A stretch of DNA of 64,000 bases, taken from positions 18,923,923-18,987,922 of the forward strand of contig OY992834.1 in assembly GCA_963921425.1 (NCBI GenBank), read 5' to 3'. The notes beneath the pieces are model-generated. The model ran no database searches and was not told the DNA's origin. It saw only the letters and a list, made by a program, of their open reading frames with translations. This DNA is from Dryas octopetala. Its lineage: Eukaryota; Streptophyta; Magnoliopsida; Rosales; Rosaceae. Below, one piece after another: positions 25,039 to 34,547 of the stretch. The translations under genes and the position numbers were made by a program. The stretch's first letter is position 1. Each line of letters opens with the position of its first letter.

Positions 25039-26391
25039 ATGAATACTTTGTATGTGTATTCATCCTCCTCCTCATCTTCGGACTCTGATGCTGAATGGGA
25101 TAGGGAAGAGGATGGAAGGGAGATGGTGGGTAAGTTGATTGTGTCAATGGGTCATACCGTCGTCGCCGGTACACCAAGGCATGGCGGTACTTCTTCAAAT
25201 TGCCGGTACACACACCGGAATCGAGAAGCCGCCCACGAACGTCTCATGGACAACTACTTCATCCCCTCGCCAATCGAGGACACCGTGACTTTCCGCAGGC
25301 GATACCGCATGCACCAACTGCTATTCAATAGAATTCTCGAAGCGGTTTGCCTCCAGGATGAGTATTTCCGGCCAACAGTTGATGCCGTCGGTAGAGTGGG
25401 TTGCACACCTCACCAAAAGGTGACTGCAGCACTGCGGGTGATGGCATATGGCATTCCATATGATTTGGTCTCAGAGTCAATGACCATTAGCCAAACCACC
25501 ATACGACAGTCATTCTTGAAGTTCGTGAGAGCCATCACTGACGTCTTCGGAACAGAGTATCTCCGGAGGCCTACCCCGACCGATTTGAGGAAACTTTTGC
25601 GAAAGGGGAGCCGTAGAGGATTTCCAGGTATGATTGGTAGCTTGGATTGCATGCATTGGGTATGGCAAAATTGCCTAATGGCCGAGCAAGCTGTGTACCG
25701 TGGGCATTATCGTGTCCCAACAGTTATCCTTGAAGCCGTTGCTGGGTACGACACGTGGATATGGCATGCAAATTTTTGTATACCTGGGTCGAATAATGAT
25801 ATCAATGTGCTGGACTGTTCTCATCTTTTTGATGATATGATTTCCGGCCGAAACCACAGGGTGAAATTCACTGTGAATGGGATAGACTACACCATTCCAT
25901 ACTTTCTTGCAGATGGGATCTACCCTCAATGGTCAACTCTTATCACTACATTGCACAGTCCCGTTCTTCCCCACCATAAGTTGTTTGCCGCTCGACAGGA
26001 GGGATACAGGAAGGATGTGGAGAGGGCGTTCGGAATTTTAAAAGCCCGGTGGCAGATTATAAAACGACCTGCTCGTTATTGGCGTCCGATTGAGCTTGGG
26101 TATATCATGAAGGCGTGCATAATATTGCACAATATGATCGTGGAGGATGAGCGCCCTGAGGATGACGGTAGGGATGACCCAATAGACCCAGAAGCGAGCA
26201 CTAGAAGGGCAGAAGCTGAATACGAAGGTGTAGAACCATGTCCGACCGGTGCTGCTCCATCATCATTACCTGAGATGAATGTTGGTCGGAATTTGCTTAG
26301 GGACCGAAATGTCAACGAATCCCTAAAAACTAATTTGATTGAGCACATCTGGATCCGAGAAGGGAACCCACCACTTGCCCCAACATATTGA
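25039..26391 (+). CDS. PIF/Harbinger DDE transposase
   Basis: A single open frame of 450 residues encodes the catalytic protein that cuts and inserts the element. After a Ser/Asp-rich N-terminus (YSSSSSSSDSD) comes a helix-turn-helix-like region (about 100-170: TPHQKVTAALRVMAYG, ISQTTIRQSFLKF). The nuclease core then shows the three acidic positions: Asp in GSLDCMHW (about residue 204), Asp in YFLADGIYPQW (about 293) and Glu in RKDVERAFGILKARW (about 330). IILHNMIVEDE near the C-terminus is also a family hallmark. The frame is unbroken, so the protein may be functional. A TATA box (TATAAATACC, 24965) precedes the ATG by about 70 bp. Confidence 0.95.
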   Translation: MNTLYVYSSSSSSSDSDAEWDREEDGREMVGKLIVSMGHTVVAGTPRHGGTSSNCRYTHRNREAAHERLMDNYFIPSPIEDTVTFRRRYRMHQLLFNRILEAVCLQDEYFRPTVDAVGRVGCTPHQKVTAALRVMAYGIPYDLVSESMTISQTTIRQSFLKFVRAITDVFGTEYLRRPTPTDLRKLLRKGSRRGFPGMIGSLDCMHWVWQNCLMAEQAVYRGHYRVPTVILEAVAGYDTWIWHANFCIPGSNNDINVLDCSHLFDDMISGRNHRVKFTVNGIDYTIPYFLADGIYPQWSTLITTLHSPVLPHHKLFAARQEGYRKDVERAFGILKARWQIIKRPARYWRPIELGYIMKACIILHNMIVEDERPEDDGRDDPIDPEASTRRAEAEYEGVEPCPTGAAPSSLPEMNVGRNLLRDRNVNESLKTNLIEHIWIREGNPPLAPTY

Positions 26392-26791
26392 CGACCTGGA
26401 TCATGGTTCGTCAATATTGTTCTCATTATGATTTGTTAGGTTAATCTTCGCAGTTGATCTTGAAGTTTGTTATTTGTCTTTGTATTTGTCGTTTAAGTGT
26501 GTTTTTGTTTGTCAGTTGCATTTTGTGAAATGAAATAAAGGCATTGATTTCTCTTAGCTGACATGACATGACACAACCATCACATATAGCAAAATAATTC
26601 ACCGAACCAATGACAAGACTATACACTGACTCCACACTCCATCACATGCATAACACTGTTGCTTCACATGTGAGATTCGAGTATTTATGAATCCATCAGG
26701 GAATCCAATGGGCAAGTTATGCACATTTTTTCCCTATAAATACCAAGGTTTAACTATAAGGCCAACACATCCACATAACTATCATTTATAA

Positions 26792-27238
26792 ATGGCTTCC
26801 TCTTCCAAGCAAAGTGTCGATGAGAGCTCCAAGCAAGGCGTCGGTGAGATCTCCAAGCAAGGCACCGGTGAGAGCTCCAAACAACAGTGCGATCAAAGCT
26901 TCTGTAAGTGCCTCCCTAACTGTGCTGCACCATTGTGCGATTATTTTTTAATGATGGAGCGTGCAAAAGAACCAGACTGGAGGTGCTGCAAGTGTTTGGA
27001 TGATATTTTGGTCCCTTTGTGTGCATTTTGCAAGAGATTGGAGCTCAAGGATCTAGCCAACCACCCAAATCTTCCCCACCAATGGTTGAACCACCTGCCA
27101 GAGCCCAAACCACCCGTGCCATGCACATGCGGGAAGAACCCTCTGATTCAACCATGTGATGAGTGTGAAACCGAACAGAAGATCTCAGATTGGTATAATT
27201 ACGGGGGTGTCAATTCTTCATCATCGGACTCCGAATAA
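26792..27238 (+). CDS. Harbinger third gene: Cys-rich protein of unknown function
   Basis: This is an uninterrupted 148-codon frame downstream of the transposase and in the same orientation. The N-terminus carries four short repeats around SSKQ or ISKQ (residues 4-34). Three modules of the form C-x-C-x8-C-x2-[C/F] follow: CKCLPNCAAPLCDYF, then CKCLDDILVPLCAFC, then CTCGKNPLIQPCDEC. This spacing would suit metal binding, but I recognise no known finger. The C-terminus is SSSSDSE, echoing the Ser/Asp-rich N-terminus of the transposase. A TATA box (CTATAAATACC, about 26733) precedes the ATG by about 55 bp. PIF/Harbinger elements normally have two genes, so this is an extra one. The function is unknown; I treat it as real because the frame, the internal repeats and the promoter all agree. 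Confidence 0.65.
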   Translation: MASSSKQSVDESSKQGVGEISKQGTGESSKQQCDQSFCKCLPNCAAPLCDYFLMMERAKEPDWRCCKCLDDILVPLCAFCKRLELKDLANHPNLPHQWLNHLPEPKPPVPCTCGKNPLIQPCDECETEQKISDWYNYGGVNSSSSDSE

Positions 27239-28129
27239 GAAGTTCGATTCATTTTATGTCATGTCGAATGCAGTTGTTGTTGTTGTTGTTGTTTTTTCTT
27301 TAAATCATCGTATTGTTCTTGTTTTTTCTTTTAGTGATCATGTTGTACTTGTTTTTCCTTTAAATCATCGTGTTGTTTTTCTTGTTTGTGGTTGTTGAAG
27401 TCCCGATGTTGTAAGGCTTATGTTGTCTAATTTATGAAATTTTCTTATTTTAAATATATTCAATATTGACCTTATTTTAAAGATCTCCTTAAAATAAGAT
27501 CACTAGAATCATTTTTATTATACTTTAAATTTAAAATTATCAATTAAATATCACTTAATCAATATTAGGCATATTTTAAATATGTATAAAACACTGTGAC
27601 CCAAAATGGGTCACAGCACCATAAATGTGAGAATTGGGTCACAGCACTATTTGTGACCCAAAATGGGTTTTGGGTCACAAAAAATGGATTTACCATAGTG
27701 GAAGGCCTAACCACAACTTAAATAACTGCAGATTAAATAAGCTGGGTTGAGGGTATACCTGTTGAAGACTTTCCACGGGCAGAGTCTCGGTACTACTAGA
27801 CTTGCTAAATAACAAGATTAAAAGAGCCTAATGAATAAGAGATTTATCAAAATTTTAGCAGAAGTTCGATAGGGATCAAGAAATTACCTATGGAGCTCAG
27901 AAATGATTTTTTTAAAACTTCACCAAAACATAGCCTTCACACTACTAGAATTGAAGAGCTCGTCGCCACGATCGCGTAGGCGAAATCGGATCGTCAATCG
28001 GAGCTCCAGAACTCAAGATAAACTCAAAACAAGATTGAAGAAGAGAGAGAAAGGAGGAGAGAGTAGAGAGAAGCTCTCTCTTGGGAAGCGTGTGGCTGAA
28101 ATGGGATGACGATCAGCTGGGGTTCACGC

Positions 28130-28300
28130 GAGTGCAGATCCCTTACCAGTTTTTTGGTACCTGTTTGGTACCAGGCTAAAATCTTAGCCATTGAAAACAG
28201 AGTGGAGAGAGAAATAGTAAGGAGAGAAAATGAGTTCAATGGCTAAGATTTTAGCCTGGTACCAAACGGGTACCAAAAAACTGGTAGGGGATCCTTACTC
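28130..28300. mobile_element. 171-bp MITE with 9-bp target duplication
   Basis: The insertion is flanked by GGTTCACGC (28121-28129 and 28301-28309), present once in the sister LTR near 32148. Ends are GAGTGCAGATCCC and, inverted, GAGTAAGGATCCCC. The arms then share CAGTTTTTTGGTACC and a further 30-40 bp, making an almost complete hairpin. A 9-bp duplication points to a Mutator-type mobiliser, though the terminal sequence is not a classical Mutator end. Confidence 0.9.
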
Positions 28301-28973
28301 GGTTCACGCCACTATTTATGGGGAGAGTGAGAGAGTCAACTCAGTTGACTCATCCGAGTTGACTGGGTTGACTCAAGTCAACCGTCACAAAATGGGCCAA
28401 TGAGGAAGTGACACGTGGCATGTGCACTAACACTTGGCTGCACATGCAGCCATCAGATTTTGCTGCCATGTAGCGATGGACGCTCCAGATCGTGCCACGT
28501 GGCGCGATCTGGTGATTTCCTATTTTATTTTTCTTTTTCATATAATCCCCAACTTCAAAAATTAATTAAAAATAGCTCGGGACTCAGAAAAATACCCCGA
28601 AAAATACTACGGACTCGTATCGACTAGTACTAATTAACTATGAGGTCAAATTACCAATTTGCCCTTTAGAAAAATTTTGAAAATTTCAAGCTCCACAAAC
28701 TAAGAAAAAATGCTTTAAAGAAAAAGAAATTTTGGGAAATTCATAAAATAATCTCCCGGACTCGGAATAATACGAGACTTGCACCGTTGGGTTTGTGAGT
28801 AAAAGTACTATCTTTTAAAGGTCTAACTTGGGTTAAAACCCTAGTCAAAGTTGGTCAAACAATTAAAGCTCAAGGTGGAAAAAAAATTAGATTTTCCGAC
28901 AAATAAATTCTATAAAATTTTTAGAAAATAAGGAAAAATCCCAAAATAAATTTGGAAATTTCCGGGTCTCACA

Positions 28974-29544
28974 TCCTCCCCTACTTAGAAAAAATCTCGT
29001 CCTCGAGATTACCAAGGGTGCTCGAACCAAAAGTGGGTACGTGGACTCCAGTTCCTGTAGAACGTTTTCCCCTTTACGTTCTCAATCAGTCATAATCCAA
29101 CTTTTACTTGAGTGATAAAGCATGCATAACAACAACTCTCGAGAAAAATACCTCTATTGATCAAGTCGAAATACTGGAGACTCATTTTTAAAAAGATAAA
29201 AAAAAAACAAGCTACGGTTGATATCAGTCCCCAAAGACACTTCCGTTGATCTGACGATACCGTAATGTCGAGGATCCTCCTGATAACCAAACCCGTAAAC
29301 TAAAGCGAAAACGGAGACCTCCATTGATCTCGACTATAAGTGATACTAGAGATAATTTCTCCTCACAACAGTCGTTCGCCCAATGTTATCCGTTGACCTT
29401 GCATCGTTCTCCGCTTTGTCGAACACGTTCTTCTAAACCGGTCCTAAGAGTTAGTAAGTTAAAAACCCTAAAATTCATAAGTTTAGTTTTTTTTTTTTTG
29501 TTTTTTTTTTTTAAGGAAAATAGTTAAGGTAAGTAAGATACCGT
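28974..29544. other. Non-coding internal region of gypsy derivative
   Basis: The region lies between the polypurine tract and the gag remnant. It has no recognisable pol domain. A T-rich/A-rich homopolymer pair near 29486-29513 may mark the internal deletion that removed pol. Confidence 0.5.
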
Positions 29545-30027
29545 CGGGTTCAGCATCGTCATCATCTCGATGGGCTCTTACAGCGAACACTCTAGCTCGA
29601 CCTCCTCCTCCACGTCCTGGACCACCTTGGTTAGCTTGACGTGGTGCTTGTTGGAGTGGTTGAGTTTCTGGAAATCGGATTCCGGCTCTCGGTCGCGGAC
29701 TTAATCCCACCAACGATCTGCTTCTCCTTCGAGAACATGAGTTGCCAACCAGACTTGGTATTCTGGCGGAGCATTGATTCCTTCCAACTTTTTCAGGACA
29801 TGTTTAATCCAGACCTCAGCTTTATCTTTTTCAGAATTATCATAAAATTTCATGGGCTTTATCTTAAGAAACCGGTCAAAGTAATGACCACGGCGCTGTT
29901 CCTAGCGCTCAACTTCAGTTTGAGGATTTTGGGCAAAGTTACCCATAACAGCTTGGAAAACCTCAGCAAACTGCTGTGCGTTCATTTGGTTTGGTGGCTG
30001 AGCGCGGTTTTGACGTCGGGGCGGCAT
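29545..30027 (-). pseudogene. Truncated gypsy gag remnant
   Basis: On the minus strand a start near 30027 opens a Gln/Asn-rich N-terminus of the gypsy gag type. It is followed by residues typical of the gag core (KPMKFYDN, EVWIKHVLKKLE, LEGEADRWW). In-frame stop codons interrupt it twice. After a deletion and frame change, a Gly/Arg-rich stretch and RVFAVRAHRDDD resemble the gag-protease boundary of Tekay-like elements, and the rest of pol is missing. It cannot encode a working protein. Confidence 0.75.
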
Positions 30028-30188
30028 CTTGTCAACAGAACTGACAGACTAAAAGAAAAATGGGCAGACTTAACAATGACTTTCAAGAATAGAAGAAAAG
30101 GATGATAAACAAGAGAATTTCGAACAAGACTCTTGGAAGAAGAAAGAATTTCAGAATACTCTATTTTGAAAACATTTTCAGGAAAACA

Positions 30189-30200
30189 GCCCTGATACCA
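30189..30200 (-). other. Primer binding site of gypsy derivative
   Basis: TGGTATCAGGGC on the minus strand starts 7 bases inside the 5' LTR. It matches the initiator-methionine tRNA 3' end complement (TGGTATCAGAGC) except at one position, and it fixes the element's orientation as minus. Confidence 0.8.
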
Positions 30201-30207
30201 TTTTAAC

Positions 30208-32807
30208 TGTCATGCCCGAAACCCAGGTACGTAACAGAGGCACCTATCTTGAGAATACCTGAGACTACAACAACCAATCCCCCGGTGTTATAATCTCAAA
30301 TATCCACAAAATAGGTTAAGCCTTTTGGTTTAGTAAAAATGGGTTGGATCAGAGTGCTTGAGTTTGCAGCGGAAAGTTTATTCAGAAATAATTAATTCAT
30401 AATTAAACCAACCCTCGGAGCTACTATTGTTTAGAGTAACTTCAAAGAAACTGTTTATATAGACTCGATAATTCAAAAGTAGACAACCCAAGGAATCAGT
30501 GTATATACAAGATATGACCAAGGGTATATAAAGATAGTAAAAGGACACCAAGGACCTGCCCAAGGAAATATACTGACTAAACAGGAACACAGGAGTTGAC
30601 AAGCTCGAGACCGCACCACCACCCCCTTAATCGAGGCCGTCAAAGTCCACACGCGCAGCACCTGAGAGGGAGAAAAACAACAATGTAGGGGTGAGCATCA
30701 CATACGTTCATTGCTCCCCCTCAGGGAACTCCCTGCTAGGTTTGAAAAATAGTTTGAGATAATTTAAAATCAAATGCACAACACAAACCCGTTGTCAAGC
30801 TTTGTAAAACGAGTAGCATGCTCATACAATTTTCAAAATACAGTTTTCCGGGCCCAAGTTCGGAATCATACCTGTTGACCAGCCATTAGGGCTAACTACC
30901 CTCTCACAAAAACATAACAAAGTCCTGCAGTCATTTGACCGGGACAGGGTAGCGAAAGTGGCCATTTCATGGTTATACCGCCTAGACTGGCCTCCCAAGA
31001 AGGACAATCGACCAGTCCGTCCGTACAACCCCTCATGAGGTTTTGGGGATCGAAACCCAGGGTCTAACGTAAGGGACCTTTCACTCTCAAGTCAAACACA
31101 ATAACAATCTCACGAGAATATGCATAACAGTCATCATTCTCATCATCATAAAACCAAGCAGATATGCCAATCAAAAACATGCATCTTTATCACACAGTAT
31201 TTATTATATAGTACATGCAGGAAATCCACTAGTCAGAGTGTGTTGTCCCCCTACCTAGCGTCCAAAGCTTTTGCTTGTTTTCGAGTACAAATCACAATTT
31301 GCCACGTCGCAACGATCTCCTTTAGGTAACTGGAGTTCATAGTTTGACAACAACTGGTGTTAAAAACGGTCTTCACGTAAATCGATGACCTTGTCTGTTA
31401 AGACCAGGTATAATTCAGAGGTTTGGCACTAGCGTAACTGCTAGGCTTTTCTGAATTCTTAATCCGATATAACCTTGCACCGCGAGGCAAACAGTCATGT
31501 CAGACCGTGTGGTTTCTATATCTATTTTAATTTATTGTCGAGGAGGTTGATCAGATATGAACCTACAACGTGACCAGGTCAGTGCATGGGGAAACTGAGG
31601 GAGCTCTGGCTCAGTGCCCAACGCCTGTATGCTCATGGACTGACCTTAGTCATCACGTTATTTGGTTACCACTGATATGGCCTCAATATTTATTAAGTTC
31701 ATTTGATAACAACAGTTAAACAGTGTTCCGTCTATAACCACAACTTAAATAACTGCAGATTAAATAAGCTGGATTGAGGGTATACCTGTTGAAAACTTTC
31801 CACGGGCAGAGTTTCGGTACTACTAGACTTGCTAAATAACAAGATTAAAAGAGCCTAATGAATAAGAGATTTATCAAAATTTTAGCAGAAGTTCGACAGG
31901 GATCAAGAAATTACCTATGGAGCTCAGAAATGATTTTTTTAAAACTTCACCAAAACATAGCCTTCACACTACTAGAATTGAAGAGCTCGTCGCCACGATC
32001 GCGTAGGCGAAATCGGATCGTCAATCGGAGCTCCAGAATTCAAGATAAACTCAAAACAAGATTGAAGAAGAGAGAGAAAGGAGGAGAGAGGAGAGAGAAG
32101 CTCTCTCTTGGGAAGCGTGCGACTGAAATGGGATGAAGATCAGCTGGGGTTCACGCCACTATTTATAGGGAGAGTGAGTGAGTCAACTCGGTTGACTCAT
32201 CCGAGTTGACTGGGTTGACTCAAGTCAACCGTCACAAAATGGGCCAATGAGGAAGTGACACGTGGCATGTGCACTAACACAGCCATCAGATCTTGCTACT
32301 ATGCAGCGATGGACGCTCCAGATCGTGCCACGTGGCGCGATCTGGTGATTTCTTATTTTATTTTTCTTTTTCATATAATCCTCAACTTCAAAAATTAATT
32401 AAAAATAGCTCGGGACTCAGAAAAATACCCCGAAAAATACTACGGACTCGTATTGACTAGTACTAATTAACTATGAGGTCAAATTACCAATTTGCCCTTT
32501 AGAGAAATTTCGAAAATTTCAAGCTCCACAAACTAAGAAAAAATGCTTTAAAGAAAAAGAAATTTTGAGAAATTCATAAAATAATCTCCCGGACTCGGAA
32601 TAATACGAGACTTGCACCGTTGGGTTTGTGAGTAAAAGTACTACCTTTTAAAGGTCTAACTTGGGTTAAAACCCTAGTCAAAGTTAGTAAAACAATTAAA
32701 GCTCAAGGTGGAAAAAAAAATTAGATTTTCCGACAAATAAATTCTATAAAAATTTTAGAAAATAAGGAAAAATCCCAAAATAAATTTGAAAATTTCCGGG
32801 TCTCACA
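30208..32807 (-). repeat. 5' LTR of gypsy derivative (2600 bp, uninterrupted)
   Basis: This is the uninterrupted counterpart of 21104-28973. It preserves the empty sites of the Harbinger element (near 31732) and of the 171-bp MITE (near 32148). It also has a 14-bp deletion near 32280 relative to the other copy. Confidence 0.93.
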
Positions 32808-33232
32808 GTACCTGGGTAGAGAATTTCAATCCAAATCAAGCTTAACAATTTACAAAAGTAATCAAGTATGAAAAGGAAAAGAAAACGAGACAAAGAACAC
32901 CCTGGCCAGATGCCAGAAACGCTAGGAATGGTGGAGATAACATCGGTTAGGGTTTGAGATTGGGGTTTTTCACTTACTATTCATTAGACCTGAGACACCA
33001 TTGATGTCTTCTGTGTTTTCAATGTACTTTGACTGCATAAATGGACCAATCTAATTAAGCACGAGTTACATATACAGGTTGGGTGCATTGACACACATAT
33101 GGGGGCATGTGAATGTGAAATAATGAATCTCTCACCTTTTGCAAAGAATGAGATGTCTCTGTAAAGGATGGCACACAAAGTCTCTGACTAGAGCATCAAA
33201 TTCATGAACTTTTAATGATGAAAATACCCTTA

Positions 33233-34515
33233 GGCCTTCCACTATGGTAAACCCATTTTTTGTGACCCAAAACCTATTTTGGGCCACAAATAGTGCTGTG
33301 ACCCAATTCTCACTGCAATGGTGCTGTGACCCATTTTAGGTCACAGTATTTTATACATATTTAAAATATGTCTAATATTGATTAAGTGATATTTAATTGA
33401 TAATTTTAAATTTAAAGTATAATAAAAATTATTCTATTGATCTTATTTTAATGAGATCTTTAAAATAAGGTCAATATTGAATATATTTAAAATAAGAAAA
33501 TTTCATAAATTAGACAACATAAGACATCGGGACTTCAACAACCACAAACAAGAAAAACAACACGATGATTTAAATAGCGGTTGGTGCATGCGGTATCGCC
33601 TGCGGAAAGTCACGGTGTCCTCGATTGGCGAGGGGATGAAGTAGTTGTCCATGAGACGTTCGTGGGCGGCTTCTCGATTCCGGTGTGTGTACCGGCGATT
33701 TGAAGAAGTACCGCCATGCCTTGGTGTACCGGCGACGACGGTATGACCCATTGACACAATCAACTGACCCACCATCTCCCTTCCATCCTCTTTCCTATCC
33801 CATTCAGCATCAGAGTCCGAAGACGAGGAGGAGGATGAATACACATACAAAGGATTCATTTTAGTGTTGTGTGATATATATAGACCCATTTGAAAATATA
33901 GCTGTTGGAGGGTTTGGGGAATTTTTTAAAATTTTTTTGAAATTTTTTGGCAATTTTTCGGATATTATATCTATTTTAAATGATTTATTAATTATTTGTT
34001 TAAAAAAAAAGGATTTGGCCGATCTGGACCGTTGATTATCAACGGTCCATTAATCTAAACCTTTGATTCATTTTTCGGCCCATCTTATAAAAAAAAAAAA
34101 AAAAAAAAAAGGACAAAGCACAGCAGCCGTTGATCACCAACGGTCATCTCATCTGGACCGTTGGTGACCAGCCAAGCACGCCACGCGTCAACAGCCAAGC
34201 AAGCCAGGCGCGGCCCACGAGATGACCCACGTTCCGGAGCTGTTCTTCTGTTCAGCCGACAACCACAGCAGCAGCTGCAGGTGCGGGGCCCACCAACCTT
34301 TTTGCCCAGCAATTGCTTCTCTCTCCTCACGTGGGTTGGCTTTGCTGGTTTTGGGTCACACACAATTGGGGTCACACTGAAACCCGAATTTGGGTTACAC
34401 TTTGGGTTACACCCTCTTTTGGGTCACATTTTCCGGCCCATAGTGTTAAGGTGTGACCCATTTGTGACCCAAAATGGGTTTTGGGTCACACTTTCCGACT
34501 GCATAGTAGTAGGCC
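33233..34515 (-). mobile_element. Double-deletion derivative of the Harbinger element
   Basis: The 1283-bp element has TTA on both sides (33230-33232 and 34516-34518) and the same GGCCTTCCACTATGG and GGCCTACTACTATG ends as the 5074-bp copy, in opposite orientation. Compared with that copy it lacks two blocks equivalent to about 23277-25035 (all of ORF1) and 25325-27359 (most of the transposase and the third gene). The missing 3794 bp accounts for the size difference almost exactly. It keeps both subterminal motif regions, so it should be mobilisable by the intact copy. Confidence 0.93.
33503..33889 (-). pseudogene. Truncated transposase N-terminus with ORF1 leader fused upstream
   Basis: The frame contains the first ~95 residues of the Harbinger transposase, starting at the native ATG (33859): the Ser/Asp-rich tail and the region up to RRRYRMHQ. 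It then runs ~33 residues into 3' non-coding sequence before a stop. An upstream in-frame ATG at 33889 comes from the ORF1 leader. All catalytic residues are missing. It retains the leader and TATA-like segment of ORF1, so it might be transcribed. A role as a competing truncated protein is speculation. Confidence 0.7.
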
Positions 34516-34547
34516 TTAAAAGGGGACCACTTGTGCAATAGTTATAA

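Larger units (their letters stand above)
22634..27707 (+). mobile_element. Complete autonomous-type PIF/Harbinger transposon
   Basis: The element is 5074 bp, flanked by TAA on both sides (22631-22633 and 27708-27710). Ends are GGCCTACTACTATG on the left and, inverted, GGCCTTCCACTATG on the right. The corresponding place in the sister LTR (near 31732) reads TCTATAACCACAAC with one TAA, an exact empty site. A three-base TWA duplication with GG-starting ends is diagnostic of PIF/Harbinger. Subterminal regions carry many copies of TGTGACCCAAA or its inverse TTTGGGTCACA (22660-22800 and 27595-27680). Three genes, all on the plus strand, lie inside: a Myb-like/NAM-associated protein, a DDE transposase and a Cys-rich protein. 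Confidence 0.96.
21104..28973 (-). repeat. 3' LTR of gypsy derivative, with two nested insertions
   Basis: The sequence aligns over its full length with 30208-32807. It differs by the 5074-bp Harbinger insertion (22634-27707), a 171-bp MITE (28130-28300), small indels and scattered substitutions. Matching short open frames in the two LTRs (for example 21719-21925 and 30822-31028) arise from LTR identity and are not genes. Confidence 0.92.
21104..32807 (-). mobile_element. Gypsy-type LTR retrotransposon derivative with large LTRs
   Basis: The element is bounded by the 5-bp duplication GTACC (21099-21103 and 32808-32812). In the minus orientation the LTRs begin TGTGAGACCCGG and end CGTGACA or CATGACA. 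The LTR at 30208-32807 is 2600 bp. The one at 21104-28973 is the same sequence enlarged by a Harbinger element and a MITE. The internal region is only 1234 bp (28974-30207). It holds a primer binding site (TGGTATCAGGGC, 30200-30189) resembling an initiator-Met tRNA match, a gag remnant, and a polypurine tract (AGGGGAGGA, 28982-28974). There is no reverse transcriptase or integrase, so the element must have depended on a relative. Confidence 0.92.

Noticed and set aside
29641..30105. Plus-strand 154-codon frame
   Set aside because: It is antisense to the gag remnant on the minus strand.
34161..34541. Plus-strand 126-codon frame
   Set aside because: It lies in the 5' subterminal region of the Harbinger derivative, which is non-coding in the intact copy.
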